Source: an uncultured Eubacteriales bacterium
Lineage (GTDB): Bacteria > Bacillota > Clostridia > Oscillospirales > CAG-272
Reading direction: 5' to 3'
Assembly (NCBI GenBank): GCA_934500855.1
Contig: CAKSUH010000130.1
Coordinates: 1-5,154 of the forward strand
DNA: 5,154 bases
Position numbers and translations under genes: made by a program. Below the pieces are notes generated by a model. That model made no database searches and was not told where the DNA came from. It was given only the letters and a program-made list of their open reading frames with translations. Positions 1 to 5,154 of this stretch are shown here, in pieces. Each line of letters begins with the position of its first letter. Position 1 is the stretch's first letter.

Positions 1-50
1 GTATGACCGTTGCGGTTGCCGTTGCGATCGAGGAAGCGTTTAAGAAATAA
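1..50 (+). CDS. C-terminal end of an unidentified protein (partial)
   Basis: An open frame enters from the left edge (first whole codon at position 3) and ends with TAA at 48-50. It encodes MTVAVAVAIEEAFKK as the last visible residues. The other two forward frames hit a stop within this stretch. The short alanine/valine helix with a charged lysine end looks like a normal protein C-terminus, and strong hairpins begin just after the stop, as expected at a gene end. Fifteen residues are too few to name a family, and no function is proposed. The gene converges on polA. The minus strand is also open here, so the call rests on frame, stop position and the terminators that follow. Confidence 0.4.
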   Translation, partial: MTVAVAVAIEEAFKK

Positions 51-75
51 AAAAGCCACGGGGCAAAGCCCCGTG
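49..75 (-). terminator. Second rho-independent terminator downstream of polA
   Basis: A perfect 8-bp GC-rich stem (CACGGGGC at 57-64 with GCCCCGTG at 68-75) closes on a 3-base loop. Read on the minus strand, it is followed after two bases by six U residues (the A run at 49-54). This is the standard intrinsic terminator layout for transcription leftward out of polA. There is no T run on the plus-strand side, so it should not terminate the left-hand gene. It lies behind the nearer polA terminator and would act as a backup. Its T run overlaps the last bases of the converging gene. Confidence 0.75.
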
Positions 76-91
76 CATCCGAAAAACCGAT

Positions 92-154
92 AAAAAGGCG
101 GAAATCGCTGGATACGAAGGGATCCCTCCCATCGTTTTGACAGCCATTTCCGCC
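92..154 (-). terminator. polA terminator, probably bidirectional
   Basis: The 14-base arms at 97-110 and 141-154 pair with one mismatch. The hairpin begins five bases after the polA stop codon. On the minus strand it is followed directly by five U residues (the A run at 92-96). On the plus strand it is followed by GC and then TTTTATTTT at 157-165, so it can also stop transcription from the left-hand gene. The 30-base loop is large for a terminator but contains its own palindrome, AGGGATCCCT at 118-127, so it probably folds into a second inner hairpin. Confidence 0.8.
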
Positions 155-158
155 GCTT

Positions 159-2690
159 TTATTTTGCCTCAAACCAAGTATCGCCCGCGTGAATTTCAAC
201 GGTCAGCGGCACTGCAAGTTGAGCTGCGTTTTCCATTTCCTCACGCAGAATTTCCATCGCCTTTTCCGCACAGTCGCGCTTTGCTTCAATCAGCAGTTCG
301 TCGTGAACCTGCAAAATCAAGCGCGCCTGCAACCCCTCGCGCTTCAGGCGGTTGTGGACCCGCACCATCGCGATCTTAATCAGGTCCGCCGCCGTTCCCT
401 GAATCGGGCTGTTCATTGCAACGCGCTCGCCGAATTTCTGCTGCATCTTGTTCTTTCCCGCAAGCTCCGCGATATACCGCCGTCTGCCGAACAGCGTGGT
501 CACATAGCCGTTTTCGTAGGCTTCGGCAATCGTCCGTTTCAGATACTCGTCAATCTTCGGGAACTGTCCGAGGTAGCGGTCGATGAATTCCTGCGCCTGC
601 TGACGGGACACGCCGATGTCATCCGCAAGCGAGAATGCGCCGATGCCGTACATGATGCCGAAGTTGACCGCCTTCGCCTTCTTCCGCATTTCGGGGGTCA
701 CTTCTTCGCGCGGTACGCCGAATACCGCCGCCGCTGTGGAGGTGTGAATATCCGCTCCCTCACGAAACGCCTCGCAAAGGTTCTCGTCCCCCGAAATTGC
801 CGCCAGAAGCCGCAACTCAATCTGGGAATAGTCCGCGTCCACAATCACATAGTCGCGGTTCTCCGGCAGGAAATACCGCCGCAATTCCCGCCCCAATTCG
901 GTGCGAACGGGGATGTTTTGCAGGTTCGGCTCGGTGGAGGAAAGCCGCCCGGGTGCGGTGCCCGTCTGCCTGAAGGTGGTATGGACCCGCCCGTTTTCGT
1001 CCGCGACCTTCAATAGTCCGTCCGCATAGGTACTCTTGAGCTTGGTCAGCTGGCGGTAATCCAGCACCGCGTCCACAATCGGGTGGTACGGGCGCAGCTT
1101 TTCCAGAATGTCCGCATTTGTGGAATACCCCGTTTTCGTCTTTTTCCCGTGCGGCAGTTTCAGCACTTCAAAGAGAATATCCCCCAACTGCTTGGGCGAG
1201 TTGATGTTGAACTCCGCCACGCCCGCAAGCATATAGATCTGCTTCTCCAGTCCGGCGGCAAGTTCGCCTAACTGTTCGCCGTAGGCGGCAATGCCCGCGC
1301 GGTCAATGCGGAAGCCGACCGTCTCCATATCCGCCAGAACCGGCGCGAGCGGACCTTCGATGTCGGTGAGCAGATCGGTCTGCCCGCTTTTTTCAAGGTT
1401 TTCCGAAAGCTTCTCCCACAGCGGGAGAAAGACCGTCACACGCGGGCATTCCTGCGGCAGGAGCATGCCGAGATAGTCCTGCGCCAACATCGGCAGGTCG
1501 TAATCCCCCTTGGAGGAGTTGGTAAGGTACCCTGCCAGCATCAGATCGCGGACGGTCAAGTCCCGCAAGCCTTCAAGGCGCGAATCCTTATAAAGCGTTT
1601 TGGAATCGTGGCAGACCAGCGTCTTTCCCGCCAGTGCGGGGACAAGCGCCCCGAACGGCTCGGTCAGGCGAAAGACGGTCTCCGTGTTTCCGGTCAGGTA
1701 AATTCCTTCCGCAGTGCAATCGAGCGCAACGGTTGGAACGGTTTTCAGCGCCGCCGCAACGGTTTTTGCGTCCGCTTCGGTCACCGTAATCGGTGCGGGG
1801 GCGGCTCCCGTCTGAGGCTGTCCATCGGGCACATCCAGACCGAACCGCTTGATAAAGCCCGAGAATTCCAACCGCAGGAACAGTTCCCGCAACTTGGCGC
1901 GGTCCTCCCCCGCCGCTTCCAATCCGTCAAGCGGCACTCCGAGCGGCACGGTGCGGCAGATGCGCGCGAGCGTTTGCGAGAGATACGCGCTCTCCCGTCC
2001 CTCGGTCAGCTTCCGCAGAACCGACGGCGTTTCCTTGGCGGTCGGCAGTGCCTCATACACGCCGTCAAGACTTCCGTAGGTCGCAATCAGCTTGAGCGCC
2101 GTTTTTTCTCCGATTCCGGGTACCCCCGGGATGTTGTCCGAGCTGTCCCCCATCAGCGCCTTGACATCCACGAACTGCCCGGGGTCTACGCCGTATTTCT
2201 CGCGGAATGCGGCGCGGTCGGTGTCAACCGTATCGGTATTGGTGGCAAGCAGAATGTGCGTGTTGTCGCTGATCAGCTGAAGCGAATCGCGATCTCCGGT
2301 CATCAGGCGGCAGGGAATCCCCGCTTCGTCGCACATCGCGCTGATTGTCCCCAAAATATCGTCCGCCTCGTAGCCCTCAAGTTCCAGTACATGAAAGCCC
2401 ATTGCCGCAAGCAGTTCCTTTGCAACCGGTAATTGCTGTGCCAGCTCCTCCGGCATGGGGCGCCTGCCCGCCTTGTAGGCATCGTACATCCGATGACGGA
2501 AGGTCGGCGCTTTGAGATCGAACGCCACGGCAAGCCCGTCCGCGCCTGTCGCATCGGTCTGCTTCCGAACCATGTTGACCAACCCGTAAAGCGCGTTGGT
2601 CGGGAAGCCGTCCTTGGTCGTAAGCGGGCGGACCCCGTAAAACGCGCGGTTGAGGATGCTGTTTCCGTCAATGACTAACATTCTTTTCAT
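159..2690 (-). CDS. polA: DNA polymerase I (5' nuclease plus polymerase; proofreading site decayed)
   Basis: This 843-residue family A polymerase fills gaps and removes RNA primers during lagging-strand synthesis and excision repair. Residues 1-290 are the 5' nuclease: VIDGN with Asp8, the YEADD cluster at 107-111, TGDRD at 131-135, GDSSDN at 181-186, then a helix-hairpin-helix (GVPGIGEKTA). About 300-425 is the 3'-5' exonuclease fold, but the first motif reads LDCTAE, so Asp324 is kept while the partner Glu is Thr326, and no YxxxD third motif is visible. Proofreading is therefore probably lost, as in Bacillus and Taq enzymes. About 440-843 is the polymerase: motif A DADYSQIELR (Asp620, steric-gate Glu625), motif B RKKAKAVNFGIMYG (Arg669, Lys673, Phe677, Tyr681), motif C QVHDE (Asp797). 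Length is close to Taq (832) and B. subtilis (880). The ATG at 2688-2690 has AAAAGGGG eight bases upstream. All motifs are intact in one frame. Transcription is monocistronic from its own promoter. Confidence 0.98.
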   Translation of the reverse strand: MKRMLVIDGNSILNRAFYGVRPLTTKDGFPTNALYGLVNMVRKQTDATGADGLAVAFDLKAPTFRHRMYDAYKAGRRPMPEELAQQLPVAKELLAAMGFHVLELEGYEADDILGTISAMCDEAGIPCRLMTGDRDSLQLISDNTHILLATNTDTVDTDRAAFREKYGVDPGQFVDVKALMGDSSDNIPGVPGIGEKTALKLIATYGSLDGVYEALPTAKETPSVLRKLTEGRESAYLSQTLARICRTVPLGVPLDGLEAAGEDRAKLRELFLRLEFSGFIKRFGLDVPDGQPQTGAAPAPITVTEADAKTVAAALKTVPTVALDCTAEGIYLTGNTETVFRLTEPFGALVPALAGKTLVCHDSKTLYKDSRLEGLRDLTVRDLMLAGYLTNSSKGDYDLPMLAQDYLGMLLPQECPRVTVFLPLWEKLSENLEKSGQTDLLTDIEGPLAPVLADMETVGFRIDRAGIAAYGEQLGELAAGLEKQIYMLAGVAEFNINSPKQLGDILFEVLKLPHGKKTKTGYSTNADILEKLRPYHPIVDAVLDYRQLTKLKSTYADGLLKVADENGRVHTTFRQTGTAPGRLSSTEPNLQNIPVRTELGRELRRYFLPENRDYVIVDADYSQIELRLLAAISGDENLCEAFREGADIHTSTAAAVFGVPREEVTPEMRKKAKAVNFGIMYGIGAFSLADDIGVSRQQAQEFIDRYLGQFPKIDEYLKRTIAEAYENGYVTTLFGRRRYIAELAGKNKMQQKFGERVAMNSPIQGTAADLIKIAMVRVHNRLKREGLQARLILQVHDELLIEAKRDCAEKAMEILREEMENAAQLAVPLTVEIHAGDTWFEAK

Positions 2691-2722
2691 CTGCTTTACC
2701 CCTTTTGTCTGTCCTATCTATT

Positions 2723-2751
2723 ATTATACCGTTTTTCTGCCGTTTTGTCAA
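2723..2751 (-). promoter_or_regulatory. polA promoter (consensus sigma-70/SigA type)
   Basis: On the minus strand, TTGACA (2746-2751) and TATAAT (2723-2728) are separated by exactly 17 bases, matching the housekeeping consensus at all twelve positions. The expected start of transcription is near 2716, giving a leader of roughly 26 bases. That leader contains the ribosome binding site AAAAGGGG (2699-2706). No operator-like repeat is seen over it, so strong constitutive expression is the simplest reading. Confidence 0.88.
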
Positions 2752-2763
2752 TCGGAAACAAAC

Positions 2764-2788
2764 AAAAAAGGGCGTCACTCGCCCTTTT
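2764..2788 (-). terminator. Rubredoxin gene terminator
   Basis: A 9-bp stem (2766-2774 with 2780-2788, core GGGCG/CGCCC) with a 5-base loop lies five bases past the rubredoxin stop codon. On the minus strand the descending arm runs into six U residues (the A run at 2764-2769) and then more U-rich sequence. It is a typical intrinsic terminator. Only 12 bases separate it from the polA -35 box, so it insulates polA from rubredoxin transcription. Confidence 0.9.
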
Positions 2789-2793
2789 CGCAT

Positions 2794-2979
2794 TTATTCT
2801 CCGTCCTCTTCCCCGTCGGTCCCTTCCTCGGTGAAATCCTCTTTCGTTGCGCCGCAGAGCGGGCAGGTCCAACTGTCCGGCAGGTCCTCGAACTCGGTGC
2901 CTGCTTCGATTCCGTTTTCGGGATCGCCTTCGGTCGGATCATATTCGTAGCCGCACAGCTCGCAGATGTGGTGAATCAT
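2794..2979 (-). CDS. Rubredoxin
   Basis: A 61-residue cytoplasmic one-iron electron carrier. Four cysteines, in CELCG (Cys6, Cys9) and CPLCG (Cys39, Cys42), form the Fe(Cys)4 site. The family core is intact: [12 protein letters not shown] (13-24), then [14 protein letters not shown] (30-43). Rubredoxins in anaerobes pass electrons to partners such as rubrerythrin, flavodiiron proteins or superoxide reductase; no partner is encoded nearby. The start is ATG at 2977-2979, preceded by AAGGAG (2987-2992) at a 7-base spacing. A longer in-frame start at 3048 is rejected because it lies inside the promoter -35 box. After the usual end of the fold (about residue 50) there is an extra, very acidic tail, [11 protein letters not shown], slightly longer than in the classic 52-54 residue proteins. 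The gene has its own promoter and terminator. Confidence 0.95.
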   Translation of the reverse strand: MIHHICELCGYEYDPTEGDPENGIEAGTEFEDLPDSWTCPLCGATKEDFTEEGTDGEEDGE

Positions 2980-3019
2980 GTCTGTTCTCCTTTTGGTTTT
3001 ACATAGAATCGCGGTATAT

Positions 3020-3048
3020 ATGCTAAAACATTCCGCCTCGTTTGTCAA
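3020..3048 (-). promoter_or_regulatory. Rubredoxin promoter
   Basis: On the minus strand a perfect TTGACA (3043-3048) lies 17 bases before TAGCAT (3020-3025), a four-of-six match to the -10 consensus. The surrounding sequence is AT-rich (TATATA follows at once). Transcription should start near 3013, leaving a leader of about 33 bases with the AAGGAG ribosome binding site. No operator could be recognised. Confidence 0.7.
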
Positions 3049-3094
3049 GTATTATTTAACAAAAACTTATTTTCCGTTACTTTTTACCATATTT

Positions 3095-3122
3095 TTGACA
3101 GCAGTCCTACCGCGCGCATAGT
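3095..3122 (+). promoter_or_regulatory. Candidate promoter for the flippase gene (weak)
   Basis: TTGACA at 3095-3100 is followed after 16 bases by CATAGT (3117-3122), a four-of-six match to the -10 consensus. If used, it would give the flippase mRNA a leader of about 260 bases containing all the hairpins between 3268 and 3346. The intervening sequence is GC-rich and the -10 box is poor. No better plus-strand promoter was seen nearer the gene. Confidence 0.25.
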
Positions 3123-3267
3123 CATCCTGCCAATCTGTTTTCGGGATATTTTCTCGCCCCGCTTCATAAATTGAAGAGAGACGCCCAATCAAACCGTAAA
3201 GCCGGGAACACGCACTTTCCAAACGGCTATGCAAATTCCCCTTATTCAAAGTTCCTGCGGTCAAGGC

Positions 3268-3290
3268 GGGCAATTGCAGTGCAATTGCCC
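3268..3290. repeat. Perfect inverted repeat, 10-bp arms
   Basis: GGGCAATTGC (3268-3277) and GCAATTGCCC (3281-3290) are exact reverse complements around a 3-base AGT loop. Each arm itself contains the palindrome GCAATTGC in whole or part, so the DNA could be a protein-binding site as well as an RNA hairpin. There is no T run on either side, so it is not an intrinsic terminator. It lies about 100 bases upstream of the flippase start. Confidence 0.7.
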
Positions 3291-3387
3291 ATAGCGAAGC
3301 GTTGCTTCTCTTCAAGAAGCGCCTTGTGGGTTCGGGGAAAGCCCGAGGTCTTCAAAAACAAGGTCTTCCCCCCAAGGAGGTACCGAT

Positions 3388-4938
3388 ATGAAGCAGGCAA
3401 AACAAATCGTTCGTGACGCGCTCCTCCTGACCGCCGCCGCATTTCTGATGCGCACGGCAGGCGTAACCTTCGGCGTGGCGGTCTCGCGCCGCGCAGGACC
3501 CGAAGCGATGGGGCTGTTTTCCCTGATTTCGGGGGTCTATGGTTTTGCTCTGACGCTTGCCACCTCGGGAATCCAACTCGGCGTGACCCGTGTGGTGACC
3601 GAAACCGTCAGCCGCGGCAATTCAGCCCGCGTCGGCGCAATCCTGCGGCGGGCAGTTCTCTATGCACTGCTGTGCGGTACTGCGGCATCGCTTCTGCTTT
3701 TCACGGGTGCGGGGATCATCGGGACCCGTTTCCTGTCTGACGCACGCACGGTCCGCCCGCTCCGCCTGTTCGCGCTGACCCTGCCGCTCATCTCCTTCTC
3801 CTCGGTCTGCTCGGGCTACTTCGTCGCAGTCCGCCACGCGCGGCGCAACGCGGCTGTCCAGATCTTTGAGCAGGCGCTCAAATTCGCGCTGACCATCCTG
3901 CTCCTGTCGGTCCTGTCGCCTCGGAGCGCGGAGGACATCTGCGTGCTTCTGGTGCTCGGCGGCGCGGGCGCGGAAGTGCTTTCCTTCCTTGTTAATCTGG
4001 TTCTCTTTCTGCGCGACCGACGGAAAGAACAATCGGGGCTTTCCGCCGAGCCTGCGCCGGACGAACAGAAGGAACTACTCAAAATCACGATTCCCGTGGC
4101 GCTGACCACCTATGTGCGCTCGGGGTTGGTCACGCTTTCGCACGCACTTGTCCCGGCAGGACTGCAGGCGGGCGGCATGAGCCATGCGGCGGCACTTTCG
4201 GTATTCGGCATCATCCACAGCATGGCGCTCCCCGTCATCCTCTATCCCTCGGCGCTGATCTATTCGTTCGGCGGTCTGGTCATCCCCGCCATGGCGGACT
4301 GTATGGTGGAAAACAGTCCCCGTCACATCCGCTACATGATTTCCCGCGTGCTGTCGCTCTCGCTTCTCTTCTCCATCGGCGTTGCGGGCATTCTCGTGTC
4401 CTTTTCCGAACCGCTCGGCGAGCTTCTCTATCCGAATACGGGCGCCGGGCGCTATCTTCTCCTTCTTGCGCCGTTGATCCCCGTCATGTATGTGGACGCG
4501 GCGGTGGACTCCATGCTCAAGGGCATGGGCGAACAGCTGACCTCCATGCGCATCAATGTTGCCGACGCGCTTCTCTCGGTGCTTCTGGTTCGCTTTCTCG
4601 TTCCGCACTGCGGCATTTCGGGCTACCTGTTTGCCATCTGGTTTTCGGAATGCTTCAACACGGTGCTGAGCATTACCCGCCTGCTGACGGTTGGCGGCGC
4701 GCGGGTTCGGGTCGTCAAATGGGTGTGGAAGCCCCTGCTTTCGGTGGTCGGCGCGACATGGGGCGCGCACCTGCTCTTCGGCGGCAACGCGCCCGTGACG
4801 GTTCCCGCACTTGTACTTCGGATTGCCGTTGCGGTCCTGCTCTATGCGGTTCTGTTGCTGATAACCCGCGCGGTCGATCGCGAGGACCTTTCGTGGTTTC
4901 GGGACCTTGCGCCTGTCGGTGGGCATTTGCAGTTATAA
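3388..4938 (+). CDS. MOP-superfamily lipid-linked saccharide flippase, SpoVB-like
   Basis: A 516-residue integral membrane protein with about 14 predicted hydrophobic segments, from about residue 10 to residue 493, separated by short charged loops. This is the layout of the MATE-like polysaccharide exporter and SpoVB/MurJ group, which flips undecaprenyl-linked saccharides (peptidoglycan precursors, spore cortex or capsule units) across the cytoplasmic membrane. Length matches B. subtilis SpoVB (518). Family-like stretches are the N-terminal AAAFLMRTAGVTFGVAVSRR, LFSLISGVYGFALTLATSGI (43-62), and the segment at 233-302 with YVRSGLVTLSHALVPAGL followed by LPVILYPSALIYSFGGLVIP. A hydrophilic loop near 209-229 divides the two halves. 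The ATG at 3388 follows AAGGAGGT at seven bases, a very strong ribosome binding site. There is no co-directional neighbour in the window, so the exact substrate is open: SpoVB proper, a general lipid II-type flippase, or a capsule exporter are all possible. The family call is firm; the sporulation role is inferred. Confidence 0.87.
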   Translation: MKQAKQIVRDALLLTAAAFLMRTAGVTFGVAVSRRAGPEAMGLFSLISGVYGFALTLATSGIQLGVTRVVTETVSRGNSARVGAILRRAVLYALLCGTAASLLLFTGAGIIGTRFLSDARTVRPLRLFALTLPLISFSSVCSGYFVAVRHARRNAAVQIFEQALKFALTILLLSVLSPRSAEDICVLLVLGGAGAEVLSFLVNLVLFLRDRRKEQSGLSAEPAPDEQKELLKITIPVALTTYVRSGLVTLSHALVPAGLQAGGMSHAAALSVFGIIHSMALPVILYPSALIYSFGGLVIPAMADCMVENSPRHIRYMISRVLSLSLLFSIGVAGILVSFSEPLGELLYPNTGAGRYLLLLAPLIPVMYVDAAVDSMLKGMGEQLTSMRINVADALLSVLLVRFLVPHCGISGYLFAIWFSECFNTVLSITRLLTVGGARVRVVKWVWKPLLSVVGATWGAHLLFGGNAPVTVPALVLRIAVAVLLYAVLLLITRAVDREDLSWFRDLAPVGGHLQL

Positions 4939-4968
4939 ATAGGTGATAATAATGAGGAGAATTTCCCC

Positions 4969-5044
4969 CCCTCATCAGTCGCTTACGCGACAGCTTCCCC
5001 CTGAGGGGAAGCCTTCCTTACGCTGTACGAACATGACAAATATG
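4969..5044. repeat. Double-hairpin intergenic repeat, copy 1
   Basis: This 76-base unit starts CCCTCATC and ends ACAAATATG. It contains a GTCGC/GCGAC hairpin (4978-4982 with 4987-4991), then a GCTTCCCC/GGGGAAGC hairpin (4993-5000 with 5005-5012), then an unpaired tail conserved in copy 2. It begins 31 bases after the flippase stop, so its second hairpin could also serve as an mRNA 3' end, although no good T run follows. From memory, similar CCCTCATC...CTTCCCC...GGGGAAG units occur between genes in gut Clostridia genomes. No coding frame is supported. Confidence 0.8.
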
Positions 5045-5075
5045 ATTTTGAATCGTGTGTTGCCTTCACAATCCG

Positions 5076-5154
5076 CCCTCATCCGTCGCCTACGGCGCCA
5101 CCTTCCCCCTCAAAGGGGAAGCCTTCCTTACGCTGTGCGAACATGGCAAATATG
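5076..5154. repeat. Double-hairpin intergenic repeat, copy 2 (may continue past the window)
   Basis: This 79-base second copy is in the same orientation as the first, 107 bases downstream. It matches copy 1 at 69 of 79 aligned positions (seven substitutions, three gap positions). The hairpins are CGCC/GGCG around a TAC loop (5087-5090 with 5094-5097) and CTTCCCC/GGGGAAG (5102-5108 with 5115-5121). The last 31 bases differ from copy 1 at only two positions. A 31-base spacer (5045-5075), not obviously repeated, separates the copies. The match runs right up to the window edge, so the true unit may be longer and the array may continue. Confidence 0.8.

Larger units (their letters stand above)
3049..3387. 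other. Gene-poor structured region upstream of the flippase; unassigned minus-strand open frame inside
   Basis: No convincing gene fills this stretch. The left part (3049-3100) is AT-rich. A minus-strand frame at 3067-3315 could encode 82 residues from a TTG start, ending ARGRTAVKNMVKSNGK. It has no clear ribosome binding site, its third codon positions lack the strong G/C preference of polA and the flippase, and it runs through hairpin-forming sequence. It resembles no family I recognise, so it is not called as a gene. The right part holds several hairpins: a perfect 10-bp inverted repeat (3268-3290), GAAGC/GCTTC arms around 3296-3320, and TCGGG/CCCGA (3332-3346). There is also a direct repeat AGGTCTTC at 3346-3353 and 3361-3368. 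The flippase ribosome binding site AAGGAGGT is at 3374-3381. It may be a long regulatory leader, a degraded gene or a dispersed repeat. Confidence 0.5.

Noticed and set aside
189..1016. Long plus-strand frame (275 codons) opposite polA
   Set aside because: It lies fully antisense to intact polymerase motifs. The open frame follows from GC-rich codon bias, and the product is rich in Arg/His/Gln with no family resemblance.
1608..2432. Second long plus-strand frame (274 codons) opposite polA
   Set aside because: It is antisense to the 5' nuclease and exonuclease domains, with no ribosome binding site or recognisable motif; it is a shadow frame.
2980..3048. N-terminal extension of rubredoxin to an earlier ATG
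   Set aside because: The extra residues are not rubredoxin-like, the start falls in the TTGACA box, and the ATG at 2977-2979 has an ideal AAGGAG site and gives the family length.
3268..3346. Intrinsic terminator or known riboswitch class before the flippase
   Set aside because: No T run follows any of the hairpins, and no conserved core of a known riboswitch or T-box could be recognised.
4075..4926. Minus-strand frame (283 codons) opposite the flippase
   Set aside because: The product is a highly basic, low-complexity string of His/Arg/Gln/Asp, typical of the antisense of a hydrophobic membrane protein gene.
4952..4975. Flippase terminator formed by ATGAGG and CCTCAT
   Set aside because: The stem is only six pairs with a 12-base loop and no T run; it is probably a chance match at the edge of the repeat.
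4969..5154. CRISPR array
   Set aside because: There are only two copies, each about 77 bases with two internal hairpins. CRISPR repeats are about 24-40 bases with regular spacers, and no cas genes are present.

Overview
The window looks like a chromosomal segment from an anaerobic Gram-positive bacterium of the Clostridia, possibly Oscillospiraceae-like. This is inferred from four things: a moderately GC-rich genome with strong GGAG-type ribosome binding sites, consensus TTGACA/TATAAT promoters with 17-bp spacing, a stand-alone rubredoxin, and a SpoVB-like flippase. A Firmicutes-style DNA polymerase I with a decayed proofreading domain fits the same picture. The species cannot be named from the sequence alone.

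Layout, left to right. A plus-strand gene enters from outside the window and ends at position 50. Two hairpin terminators follow (49-75 and 92-154); they separate that gene from polA, which points back toward it on the minus strand (159-2690). polA has its own near-perfect promoter (2723-2751). Just upstream of that promoter lies the terminator (2764-2788) of a small minus-strand rubredoxin gene (2794-2979), which has its own promoter (3020-3048). Rubredoxin and polA are therefore consecutive but separately transcribed, each as a single gene.

A stretch of about 340 bases (3049-3387) has no convincing gene. It contains a perfect 10-bp inverted repeat, several smaller and partly competing hairpins, a short direct repeat, and an open frame on the minus strand whose codon use does not match the neighbours. 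It is both the upstream region of the plus-strand flippase gene (3388-4938) and the least explained part of the window. After the flippase come two tandem copies of a roughly 77-bp double-hairpin repeat (4969-5044 and 5076-5154); the second runs to the window edge.

The genes do not form one pathway: they are a replication and repair polymerase, an electron carrier, and a membrane lipid-linked-saccharide exporter. No RNA gene, CRISPR array, insertion sequence or phage gene was recognised. The window is mostly ordinary housekeeping sequence. The points worth a second look are the tandem palindromic repeat and the structured flippase upstream region. No new multi-gene system is evident.
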